From Pedobacter sp. MC2016-24 (GTDB lineage Bacteria > Bacteroidota > Bacteroidia > Sphingobacteriales > Sphingobacteriaceae): a stretch of DNA of 64,000 nt. The notes under the pieces are model-generated. The model was not told where the DNA came from, did not search any database, and saw only the letters and a list, made by a program, of their open reading frames with translations. Below, one piece after another: positions 40,979 through 47,774 of this stretch. The first letter of the stretch is position 1, and the number at the start of each line of letters is the position of its first letter. Location of the stretch: assembly GCF_015223055.1 (NCBI RefSeq), contig NZ_JADFBX010000017.1:62001-126000 (forward strand), written 5' to 3'. The position numbers and the translations under genes were made by a program.

Positions 40979-42118
40979 ATGATGAAATCCAAATTATCCA
41001 AAATAAATGCCTGGCTGCACTTATGGCTGGGAATAGGTTCCGGTATCATTGTCTTTATCATCAGCATTACAGGCTGCATTTTAGTCTTTGAGCATGAAGT
41101 TAAAGACCTGATGAATGCCAATCTGAATGTGGTGGCGCAGCATGAAGATAAACTGCTTCCGCCGTCGGTAATCCACCAGGCAGTAACCAAGGCTATTCCG
41201 GGTAAGGAGATCCATTCTATGTGGTATCACGGGCTGGAAAAGACCATTGCTGTAAGCATGAATTCGGATTCTACTGTATTTGTCAATCCATATACTGCTG
41301 AAATTGTTGCTTTTAAGGATCATGAAGATTTCTTCCACGAAGTAGATGAGCTGCATAGAAACCTGATGCTGGGAAGAAAAATAGGTAAGCCCATTGTGGG
41401 CTGGTCTACCTTTATATTTTTCTTCCTGCTCATCAGTGGGCTGATTTTGTGGTGGCCAAAACGCTGGAACAAAAGCAACCGCCATAAGAGTTTCAAGATC
41501 AAATGGAAGGCAAAGTTTAAACGGGTCAATTACGATTTGCACAATGTATTGGGCTTTTATACTTTGCTTATTGCTTTATTGATGGCCATCACTGGATTGG
41601 TCATGAGCTTCTCCTGGTTTTCCAGAACAGTATATTGGGCAACTGGTGGGGAATATAAAGAAGGCGGCAGGGGGAGACAGCCTAAAATGGTAGTTGCTCC
41701 ATCCACTGATCCGGCCCTGGTCATTGCCGATAATATCTGGTACAAGGTGCGCAATGAAATTGCAAAACACAATAAAAACGATGTGATTGTCAGTATCCCT
41801 GAAGCACCTGACGAACTTATTTATGCTTGTACAGATATGTTCTCTGGTTTTTGGCGCGATCTCTATTTTGAGCCAGCTACACTGGAGCTCTCGGCAAGAA
41901 GCGGTAAAAGTCTGGAAGATCTGTCCTTTCCGGATCAGGTACGCAAACTGAATTATTCCCTGCATGTGGGGGCGAGTTTAGGCCTGACCAGCAAAATCAT
42001 TTATTTTATATGCAGTCTGGTTTGTGCCAGTTTACCAATTACCGGGTTTTATATCTGGTGGGGTAAGAAAAAGAAAACGAAGAAGAAAAATAATCCAAGC
42101 ATACAAGCTGTAATATGA
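40979..42118 (+). CDS. PepSY-domain inner membrane protein (XusC-like, probable siderophore reductase)
   Basis: This 379-residue PepSY-associated TM protein has four or five membrane helices (about 16-40, 138-158, 187-212, 335-360) with periplasmic PepSY-like loops between them. Motifs LHLWLGIGSGIIVFIISITG, WWPKRWNKSNRHKSFKIKW and RVNYDLHNVLGFYTLL are typical of this family. The histidines in the helices (H12, H120s, H186) could hold heme, and homologues are thought to reduce siderophore iron; that function is inferred. Its stop codon overlaps the next start codon (ATGA), so the genes are translationally coupled. The C-terminus is lysine-rich (KKKKTKKKNN). Confidence 0.85.
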   Translation: MMKSKLSKINAWLHLWLGIGSGIIVFIISITGCILVFEHEVKDLMNANLNVVAQHEDKLLPPSVIHQAVTKAIPGKEIHSMWYHGLEKTIAVSMNSDSTVFVNPYTAEIVAFKDHEDFFHEVDELHRNLMLGRKIGKPIVGWSTFIFFFLLISGLILWWPKRWNKSNRHKSFKIKWKAKFKRVNYDLHNVLGFYTLLIALLMAITGLVMSFSWFSRTVYWATGGEYKEGGRGRQPKMVVAPSTDPALVIADNIWYKVRNEIAKHNKNDVIVSIPEAPDELIYACTDMFSGFWRDLYFEPATLELSARSGKSLEDLSFPDQVRKLNYSLHVGASLGLTSKIIYFICSLVCASLPITGFYIWWGKKKKTKKKNNPSIQAVI

Positions 42119-44541
42119 AGTTCAATATCATAGTCCTGAGTTTTTTAGCCTTTTGCCTGCAGGTACATGGGCAAAACACACATCGTGTAACCGGTCGGTT
42201 GGTTGATGTTCAAAATCAACCGGTAAGCTATGCCGCTATCTATCTTTTTTTTGAAACCGATTCTGTTCATAAAAAAGCAGTGCAAAGCGATAGCCTGGGT
42301 TATTTCCATTTGGCTGCAACGCAAAAAGGAAAATACCACATCCAGGTACGCTATATCGGCTATCAGAGTTACAAGAGCAGTTTTTTTGAATTGAATGACG
42401 CAGGTTCAATCTTTTCTATTGGCAATATTCAATTGAAAGAAGATAGCCGTGCTTTAAATACCGTAGAAATTGCGGGTAATAAACCGCTGATTGTTCAGGG
42501 GCTAGATAAAATGGTCATCAACGTTGAAAACAGCGTGCTCAGTCAGGGAAGTAATGCCTTGGAACTTTTAGCAAAAGCACCTGGAGTATCGGTTAATGAA
42601 AGTGGGGCCATTAGTCTAAAAGGCAGGTCCGGAACTACCATCATGATCAATGGAAAGCTGACTTATTTGTCCGAAAACCAATTGTCTAATTTACTGAAAA
42701 GCACGACTTCAAATGACATCTCTAAAATTGAGATTATGGCCAATCCATCATCCAGATATGATGCTGCCGGAAAAGGTGGGATCATCAATATGGTGATGAA
42801 GAAAAGTCTTAAAACGGGTTTAAACGGCACCTTAACAGGTAATGGTGGTGTCGGACGGGCAGCCCGGTTAGGCGGTGGTGGCTCTTTAAATTATAAAAAT
42901 GAGCAGTTCAATATTTTTGGAAGCTACAATTACTTTTACCAGGATTTGAAATATACCAATGCTGCCGATCGTCAGTTTTTCACAACACAAGGTGAACTCG
43001 CTTATCAAAGTGTTCAGCAAAGTAGGGAGACTGCAAAATTGCGCTCCCAAAATTTCAGAGCGGGTATAGATTGGTTCCTCGATGAAAAGAATACGCTTGG
43101 CTTTTTGATTAACGGGGGTATTGGTAAATACCCCTCCGTACAACATACACAGAATTTACGATCAGATGCTCAACACAACCCCATTTGGGATGCGAGAACT
43201 GTAAATACAGGTAAGGAACGCTGGGAAGACATGTTGTATAACCTGAATTATCAGCACCGCTTCAATGATCAGGGGCATGAACTTAATTTTGACCTCGATT
43301 ATGTCAGCCACTTTTCCAAAATGGATCAGCATCTGGATACACGTTATATTGCTGAACCTGGTTTGACAAGCAGGGCAAACACTTCGAGAAGGGGAGACTT
43401 GCCCTCCAATAACGACATTTATGTAGGTAAATTGGACTATACGCTCCCATTAGGCAAACTCGGAAAGTTAGAAGCCGGATGGAAAGGAAGTTATGTGAGA
43501 ACGGAAAATAACCTGAAATATGATACTTTGCAGAATGAAGTCTTTGTTTCGGATCAGGAAGCCAGGAATCATTTTATCTATAAAGAACAGATACAGGCTG
43601 GCTACCTTAACCTAAAGAGGAACTTTGGTAAGTTTAGTGTACAAGCCGGATTAAGAGTAGAATATACGCATACCGAAGGACATCAGGTAACGACAGATTC
43701 CTTGGTGAGCCGCAATTATACCAAGTTGTTTCCGAGCCTGTTCCTGGGGCAGGAACTCAACGAAGAACACAAGATGCAATTGGGATATAGCAGGCGTATT
43801 GAAAGGCCCGGATATTGGGACTTAAATCCTTTTAGGATATATGACGATCCTTTTAGTTATTCGGAGGGTAATCCTTATTTGCAACCTGCATTGGTCAACG
43901 CTTTTGAATTGGGCTATAGCTACCTGTCTAAATATCACCTGACATTTAGCTTTAACCGGACCAGCGATGTAATCAGTAATGTTGTTGGCGTGTCTCCTGA
44001 TGGAAACTTAAGTGTAGAACGCGCCGAAAACCTGGCAACATTCAACAATTACGGAATGAGTCTGACCGGTAAGGTCAATTACAATAACTGGTGGAGCAGC
44101 ACACAGTTTTTAAATTTATTTAACAATGATTTCGCAGTTGAAGAACAAGGTGTAAAGCGCCATTTCAAAGGGGCAACACTGACATTTGACAGTCAGCATA
44201 CCTTTAAAATGGGTAAAGGCTGGAAAGGGGAATTGAACGGATTGTACAAATCAAACGAACGGTCAGGAGTGTTTAAAACCAAAGCCTATTACGTAATCTC
44301 GACCGGTGTCCAAAAAGAATTGATGGAAGGCAGAGCCAATGTGAGTGTCTTGGTAAACGATATCTTTAAAAGTAAACAATACAAGCACTATGCAAATTAC
44401 GGTGGCATGGTTACCCGTAACCTGTACAGACCAGATAGTCGTTCCATCCTCCTGAGTTTCAGCTACCGGTTTGGTGGCGATGCCAATGCGGTAAAAACAA
44501 GAAGTACCGGAAGCGAAGATTTAAAAGGTAGGCTGAAGTAA
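42115..44541 (+). CDS. Outer membrane beta-barrel family protein (TonB-dependent receptor-like)
   Basis: This 808-residue outer-membrane protein has a signal peptide (1-19), a carboxypeptidase-regulatory-like domain (about 24-105), a plug-like domain (about 130-230, with SLKGRSGTTIMINGKLTYL) and a barrel of the OMP_b-brl_3 type, ending in SYRFGGD plus a variable tail. It overlaps the stop codon of the PepSY gene by four bases, so it belongs to the operon, giving the iron locus a second outer-membrane protein. Whether it transports the same siderophore or a different one is unknown. The TonB-box position is not obvious. Confidence 0.85.
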   Translation: MKFNIIVLSFLAFCLQVHGQNTHRVTGRLVDVQNQPVSYAAIYLFFETDSVHKKAVQSDSLGYFHLAATQKGKYHIQVRYIGYQSYKSSFFELNDAGSIFSIGNIQLKEDSRALNTVEIAGNKPLIVQGLDKMVINVENSVLSQGSNALELLAKAPGVSVNESGAISLKGRSGTTIMINGKLTYLSENQLSNLLKSTTSNDISKIEIMANPSSRYDAAGKGGIINMVMKKSLKTGLNGTLTGNGGVGRAARLGGGGSLNYKNEQFNIFGSYNYFYQDLKYTNAADRQFFTTQGELAYQSVQQSRETAKLRSQNFRAGIDWFLDEKNTLGFLINGGIGKYPSVQHTQNLRSDAQHNPIWDARTVNTGKERWEDMLYNLNYQHRFNDQGHELNFDLDYVSHFSKMDQHLDTRYIAEPGLTSRANTSRRGDLPSNNDIYVGKLDYTLPLGKLGKLEAGWKGSYVRTENNLKYDTLQNEVFVSDQEARNHFIYKEQIQAGYLNLKRNFGKFSVQAGLRVEYTHTEGHQVTTDSLVSRNYTKLFPSLFLGQELNEEHKMQLGYSRRIERPGYWDLNPFRIYDDPFSYSEGNPYLQPALVNAFELGYSYLSKYHLTFSFNRTSDVISNVVGVSPDGNLSVERAENLATFNNYGMSLTGKVNYNNWWSSTQFLNLFNNDFAVEEQGVKRHFKGATLTFDSQHTFKMGKGWKGELNGLYKSNERSGVFKTKAYYVISTGVQKELMEGRANVSVLVNDIFKSKQYKHYANYGGMVTRNLYRPDSRSILLSFSYRFGGDANAVKTRSTGSEDLKGRLK

Positions 44542-44542
44542 T

Positions 44543-44734
44543 ATGAGTGATGATTATTTATATAAAGAATACGCATTTATCAGTATCGATGACTTATGGG
44601 TGAAATTGAGAAATCAGGATATAAAGATTAGCATCTCCAGTGTGCAGCTCATTCTGAACAGGTTTTATAGCTGTGGCATCCTGGATAAGCAGGTTGGTGA
44701 GGAAAAGAAAGCCCTATTTGGTTTGTTGCGTTGA
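44543..44734 (+). CDS. Fur-like winged-helix mini-protein (no metal-binding domain)
   Basis: The 63-residue product aligns by eye with the N-terminal winged helix of Fur: IDDLWVKLRNQDIKISISSV (15-34), then QLILNRFYSCGILDKQV (35-51) matches the Fur pattern 'AEDLYKRL...ATVYRVLNQFDDAGIV'. It ends after the wing (EEKKALFGLLR) and has none of Fur's His/Cys metal-binding or dimerisation region. It begins one base after the stop codon of the outer-membrane gene, so it is co-transcribed with iron uptake genes. It could compete for Fur sites or act through another partner; this is inference. The short length means chance resemblance cannot be ruled out. Confidence 0.6.
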   Translation: MSDDYLYKEYAFISIDDLWVKLRNQDIKISISSVQLILNRFYSCGILDKQVGEEKKALFGLLR

Positions 44735-44786
44735 CAGCATTTGTAAAAAAATGTGATTAGACAGACCAAAAAAAGTCTGAATCTAC

Positions 44787-44794
44787 TATATTTG
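44787..44794 (+). promoter_or_regulatory. -7 promoter element ahead of the small secreted protein gene
   Basis: TATATTTG matches TAnnTTTG and lies 32 bases before the ATG at 44826. A CAGAC/GTCTG inverted pair (44763-44779, seven-A loop) sits just upstream and could be an operator. Confidence 0.5.
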
Positions 44795-44825
44795 CAAACA
44801 TTGAGTTAAACGAAGCGAATATCCT

Positions 44826-45143
44826 ATGTGTAGAAAAATAACAAGTATCTTTATCCTGATGGCTTTTTTGCTGGTGAAAGGTACTTCGTTATGTATTACT
44901 GATCAGGATAAACATGCGCTAAGTTATTTTACTTCAGATCAGGAATCTGAAGAAAAGCCTGCAGGTGACAAGTCCGGCAAGTGCATTGAATTTCACGATG
45001 ATGACTTTCTTCCAAATTATGCATTTGAGCTGCTTCCTTTTGAAAGTGCCAAAAGAATCAATCACGACGCGGCGCTTCAGTTGATGCCCATTTATATTTC
45101 GTCGGTTAATCCGCCTCCCGACTGTATCGCATTAGTAGGATAA
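44826..45143 (+). CDS. Small secreted protein of unknown function
   Basis: The 105-residue product has an N-terminal signal peptide (MCRKITSIFILMAFLLVKG, about 1-20) and an acidic, soluble mature part with KCIEFHDDDFLPN near the middle and NPPPDC near the end. I recognise no family. It has its own promoter element and follows the iron operon on the same strand; tandem hairpins (45154-45175 and 45183-45197) lie after it. The mature cysteines (near 58 and 100) could form a disulphide. Confidence 0.6.
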   Translation: MCRKITSIFILMAFLLVKGTSLCITDQDKHALSYFTSDQESEEKPAGDKSGKCIEFHDDDFLPNYAFELLPFESAKRINHDAALQLMPIYISSVNPPPDCIALVG

Positions 45144-45182
45144 ACCTCTTGTATACGCCTGATTTCATCAGCGTAAATCATT

Positions 45183-45200
45183 AGCCTTTCAGGCTCTTTG
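45183..45200 (+). terminator. Weak terminator after the small secreted protein gene
   Basis: AGCCT (45183-45187) and AGGCT (45191-45195) form a five-bp stem with a three-base loop, followed by CTTTG. A larger 9-bp bulged hairpin (TACGC-c-TGAT with ATCA-GCGTA) lies just upstream at 45154-45175. Confidence 0.5.
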
Positions 45201-45222
45201 TTCAATTATATATTTTAATGTT

Positions 45223-45660
45223 ATGGAATACACTTTGATATTCAAAGCTGCTGTGCCTGCCATTATATTGGCTTGTGCATCATTAAGCGTTAATGCTCAG
45301 AAAATTGATGAGCAAAAACTCAAATTAAACGTCAGTAAGATTTCTAATCCACTGCAACAGTTACAACATTTAGATCCAGTTACTTTTAGTTACAATCAGG
45401 ATCAATACAAAGCTTTAAAGTTGCCTGATGGCAACCAATATGGCTTTTTAGCGAGTAATTTGCAGTCGCAATATCCTGGTATGGTTTACGAGGCTTCTAA
45501 AATCTATAACGCCGGAAAAAACAATTCCAGGGTAGCCAAGTACGACGAAGTAAGATCACAGGACTTAATTCCTGTACTTGTTGCTGCTGTAAAAGAGCAA
45601 CAGGCAGAAATAGAAAGTCTCAAAAAAGAATTGATGCTCTTAAAAGAGCGTTCAAAATAA
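45223..45660 (+). CDS. Tail-fiber-domain (S74 chaperone-like) protein
   Basis: This 145-residue secreted protein has a signal peptide (about 1-25, SVNAQ at the cut). The central region (about 45-120, LQHLDPVTFSYNQDQYKALK and NQYGFLASNLQSQYPGMVYE) resembles the peptidase S74 intramolecular chaperone domain found at the ends of phage tail fibres and many Bacteroidota surface proteins. A C-terminal coiled coil (AVKEQQAEIESLKKELMLLK) would trimerise. It is a stand-alone domain with no host fibre attached, so its function is unclear. It is not evidence of a prophage here. Confidence 0.75.
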   Translation: MEYTLIFKAAVPAIILACASLSVNAQKIDEQKLKLNVSKISNPLQQLQHLDPVTFSYNQDQYKALKLPDGNQYGFLASNLQSQYPGMVYEASKIYNAGKNNSRVAKYDEVRSQDLIPVLVAAVKEQQAEIESLKKELMLLKERSK

Positions 45661-45689
45661 TAGTTTTTTTAGTTTTAGTGTTTTGAAAG

Positions 45690-45715
45690 AAAGGCCATCT
45701 TCGGATGGCTTTTTA
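45690..45715 (+). terminator. Terminator of the S74-like gene
   Basis: A stem GCCATC/GATGGC with a TTCG tetraloop (45694-45709), extended by A-T pairs, is followed by TTTTTA. It lies about 40 bases after the stop codon. Confidence 0.85.
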
Positions 45716-45818
45716 TCGTTTGATAAAAGCTGTATTTGTCCAACCGTTTTTGCAAAGGTTCCAGCTTACCCGACCTGGCCAGATAAGTGATGAGCAAGGC
45801 AATCAACATCTAGCCAGT

Positions 45819-46625
45819 TTACTTGACAAGTTCAGCAAAACGTTGATAGAAAGCAGTTGGGCTATGCTCATGTTTAGGCTCGTATTTGCCGGCAATAATC
45901 GGCAAATAAATCACCCTTCTGCGACTTGTTTCCCCAATTACAGATGATTGTGCCACCCGGTGCCATAAGCGGCCATCGTGAATGGTTAAATCTCCGGCTT
46001 CAGGTATAATGGCTATTTCTTTGTGGTCTGCTTTGTTATCTAAAAAGTACTTTTTTCTGAACAACATTTGATACAGGCTTTGTTTATGTGTACCCGCAAG
46101 GAGCCTTAACCCACCATTTTCAGGTTTTAAGCTGCTTAAATGAATTCCAACATTAAGCATTGGGTTTAACCGCTGACCATGAAATATATCTCTCAGGCCA
46201 TCGGTATGCCAGCCCATTTGCGTGAATTTGCTCTGTGCCCCGTTTACATAATGGTTGAGCACCATGCCGTCTTTCTCTTCCGTTCCCAATCGCGCGTGAG
46301 GCCCGATCAGATTTAACAAAATGTTCAATCGCGGGTCCTGACTAAGCTCGGAAAATACCGGGTGGTGTTGATTGATGAAAGCAAAACGTTGTACAATATC
46401 GCTGCCATCCAGGTCTTTTCCGTATTTCACCGGAACCCCGTTCACCTTGATGGTTTTGTTTTTTAACCACTCTTGCTGAACAGTTAAAGATGCTTCAATG
46501 ACATCTTTAACTGTTTCTGGTTTAATAAAGTTTTTAAAATGAATAAATCCATTGGCGTTGAAAAATTCTTGTTGTTCGGCAGTAATGGTACGACCCAGGT
46601 CGAATTTAGTGTATTCGTAGTTCAT
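45819..46625 (-). CDS. PhyH-family Fe(II)/2-oxoglutarate dioxygenase under a poly-Cys leader
   Basis: This 268-residue oxygenase belongs to the phytanoyl-CoA dioxygenase family. Iron ligands are the HTD pair of MGWHTDGLRD (about 136-145) and a distal histidine in DGRLWHRVAQS (about 217-227); the 2-oxoglutarate arginine is in SRRRVIYLP. The frame continues upstream to 46769, but that extension includes a run LLLLLL that is only the frame-shifted reading of the leader's poly-Cys codons, so ATG 46625 (MNYEYTKFDLG) is the real start. A poly-cysteine leader peptide and a terminator-like hairpin lie upstream. TauD and AtsK show that 2-oxoglutarate dioxygenases can liberate sulfite or sulfate; the substrate of this enzyme is unknown. 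Confidence 0.87.
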   Translation of the reverse strand: MNYEYTKFDLGRTITAEQQEFFNANGFIHFKNFIKPETVKDVIEASLTVQQEWLKNKTIKVNGVPVKYGKDLDGSDIVQRFAFINQHHPVFSELSQDPRLNILLNLIGPHARLGTEEKDGMVLNHYVNGAQSKFTQMGWHTDGLRDIFHGQRLNPMLNVGIHLSSLKPENGGLRLLAGTHKQSLYQMLFRKKYFLDNKADHKEIAIIPEAGDLTIHDGRLWHRVAQSSVIGETSRRRVIYLPIIAGKYEPKHEHSPTAFYQRFAELVK

Positions 46626-46649
46626 TGTAATGAAATTAAAGTTGTGAAG

Positions 46650-46679
46650 AAAAACCCCCTGTGCAGGTAACGCAACAGG
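46650..46679 (-). terminator. Attenuator-like terminator between the second poly-Cys leader and the dioxygenase
   Basis: On the minus strand, CCTG-t-TGC pairs with GCA-CAGG (arms at 46673-46679 and 46658-46664), followed by GGG and five T residues. It lies after the leader peptide stop codon and 25 bases before the dioxygenase ATG. It ends in the heptamer CAGGGGG (46655-46661), which also occurs inside the leader coding region (46732-46738). Confidence 0.7.
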
Positions 46680-46708
46680 TATTATTGAAGAATCAGAAAA
46701 AATGGTGA

Positions 46709-46792
46709 TTAACAACAACAGCAACAACCGGCCCCCTGGTTCAGGGGCATGCGCATCGGGAATGTGCATATGATATGGTTGTGTATGTTCAT
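46709..46792 (-). CDS. Second poly-cysteine leader peptide (27 codons) ahead of the dioxygenase
   Basis: ATG at 46792 opens a 27-codon frame with product MNIHNHIICTFPMRMPLNQG then AGCCCCC and TAA. Five consecutive Cys codons (TGT TGC TGT TGT TGT) directly precede the stop codon, with one more Cys at residue 9. A -7 element (TACTTTTG) lies about 33 bases upstream, and a terminator-like hairpin with a T-run lies between the peptide and the dioxygenase gene. These three parts together match the layout of transcription attenuation by a leader peptide, with cysteinyl-tRNA supply as the predicted signal. Within the leader, CCCCTG (46742-46747) can pair either with the adjacent CAGGGG or with the one in the terminator. 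Confidence 0.75.
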   Translation of the reverse strand: MNIHNHIICTFPMRMPLNQGAGCCCCC

Positions 46793-46798
46793 TTAAAT

Positions 46799-46823
46799 AA
46801 AGTCTACTTAATTACTAGACTTT
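46799..46823. promoter_or_regulatory. Palindrome at the start of the dioxygenase transcript
   Basis: AAAGTCTA (46799-46806) and TAGACTTT (46816-46823) are perfect 8-bp inverted arms around an A/T-rich nine-base centre. The element lies just downstream of the predicted -7 box, over the likely transcription start, where a repressor operator would be placed. It could also be a 5' RNA hairpin. Confidence 0.6.
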
Positions 46824-46824
46824 A

Positions 46825-46852
46825 CAAAAGTAGGAAAATATTTGAAATACAA
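46825..46852 (-). promoter_or_regulatory. Promoter of the second poly-Cys leader
   Basis: On the minus strand, TACTTTTG (46825-46832) is an exact TAnnTTTG -7 element. A TTG (46850-46852) lies 17 bases upstream, within the spacing accepted for Bacteroidota -33 boxes. The leader ATG is at 46792. Confidence 0.6.
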
Positions 46853-46872
46853 GAATATTTTAAAATAAATTT

Positions 46873-47649
46873 TTAACGTTTGTATAAACCGGCTGTGATG
46901 CATTCAATTAAAGCTTTAGGTAGCATCCATACACCAACGGCAGATAACTTATTTAAGAAACCCGGAATAATTTCAGCTTTTTTGTGGAACATCCCATGGA
47001 GACTGAATTTGGCAACCTGATCCGGCGACATGTTAAACTTTTCCGCCAGATCGGCCAATACATCGAGTCCGGCGCGACTGGCAAAGCCGGTGTTCGTAGG
47101 CCCGGGGCAGCTGCAGCTGACAGATATGCTGGTGTTTTTCAATTCATATCGTAAGGCTCTGCTGTAGGAGAGTATAAAGGCTTTGCTTGCAGCGTATAGC
47201 GCCAGGGTGGGTACGGCCTGATAAGCAGCTGTACTGGCAATGTTCAGGATAAAACTTTGCTTTTGAGTTTTTAAGAGCGGTATAAGGTGGTGTGTCAGAC
47301 TAAGCACTGTGTCAATATTTAACCGCAGCATGTTCATTTGTTCCTGTAGCTCCAGGTTTTCAAAGTCTCCCCACAAGCCAAAACCCGCATTATTGATCAA
47401 TATAGAAAGCTGGCTGGTCTCCTGTTTACACCAGTCCGCTACAGTCTTGCTTGAATCGGCTATGGACAGATCAATCGCAAGGATACCCACTTTGATTTTA
47501 AAATCTGTTTTAAGCTGGGTGGAAAGCAACTGGAGTTCGGCTTCAGAGCGGGCAATCAACAAAAGCTGGTATCCTGACTTTGCCAGCTGAATGGCCATTG
47601 ATTTACCGATACCTTTACTTGCTCCGGTGATTAAAGCATACTGCTCCAT
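46873..47649 (-). CDS. Short-chain dehydrogenase/reductase (SDR)
   Basis: This 258-residue classical SDR has the cofactor motif TGASKGIG (about 7-14), NNAG near 85 and the catalytic YxxxK in LYAASKAF (about 152-159) preceded by a serine in NIASTAAY. I preferred ATG 47649 (MEQYALITGASKGIGK) because the 31-residue upstream extension has no SDR features. Members of this subgroup reduce keto groups with NADP(H); the substrate is not evident. The gene stands upstream of the dioxygenase leader on the same strand, 80 bases away, but a separate promoter in between suggests independent transcription. Confidence 0.9.
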   Translation of the reverse strand: MEQYALITGASKGIGKSMAIQLAKSGYQLLLIARSEAELQLLSTQLKTDFKIKVGILAIDLSIADSSKTVADWCKQETSQLSILINNAGFGLWGDFENLELQEQMNMLRLNIDTVLSLTHHLIPLLKTQKQSFILNIASTAAYQAVPTLALYAASKAFILSYSRALRYELKNTSISVSCSCPGPTNTGFASRAGLDVLADLAEKFNMSPDQVAKFSLHGMFHKKAEIIPGFLNKLSAVGVWMLPKALIECITAGLYKR

Positions 47650-47774
47650 GTGTAAACTGTTTTTTTTGTAAATTAACAATAAATTATCATCAATTTGTAA
47701 GCTTTGAGCCATTTTGAAAAACAGAATAATCTTTTTCATCAATCTGCCGTCTTACTTTAAAATTGGAATACATT

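Noticed and set aside
45223..45660. Prophage tail fibre gene
   Set aside because: The S74-like chaperone domain stands alone with no other phage gene in the window, and such proteins are common in Bacteroidota envelopes.
46626..46769. N-terminal extension of the dioxygenase with a poly-Leu stretch
   Set aside because: The LLLLLL run is the shifted-frame reading of the poly-Cys leader codons, and the enzyme's conserved part starts after ATG 46625.
46702..46773. A 23-codon plus-strand frame (MVINNNSNNRPPGSG...) antisense to the second leader
   Set aside because: Its Asn-rich run is only the reverse complement of the Cys codons; the minus-strand frame has promoter, terminator and a downstream gene, while this one has none of these.
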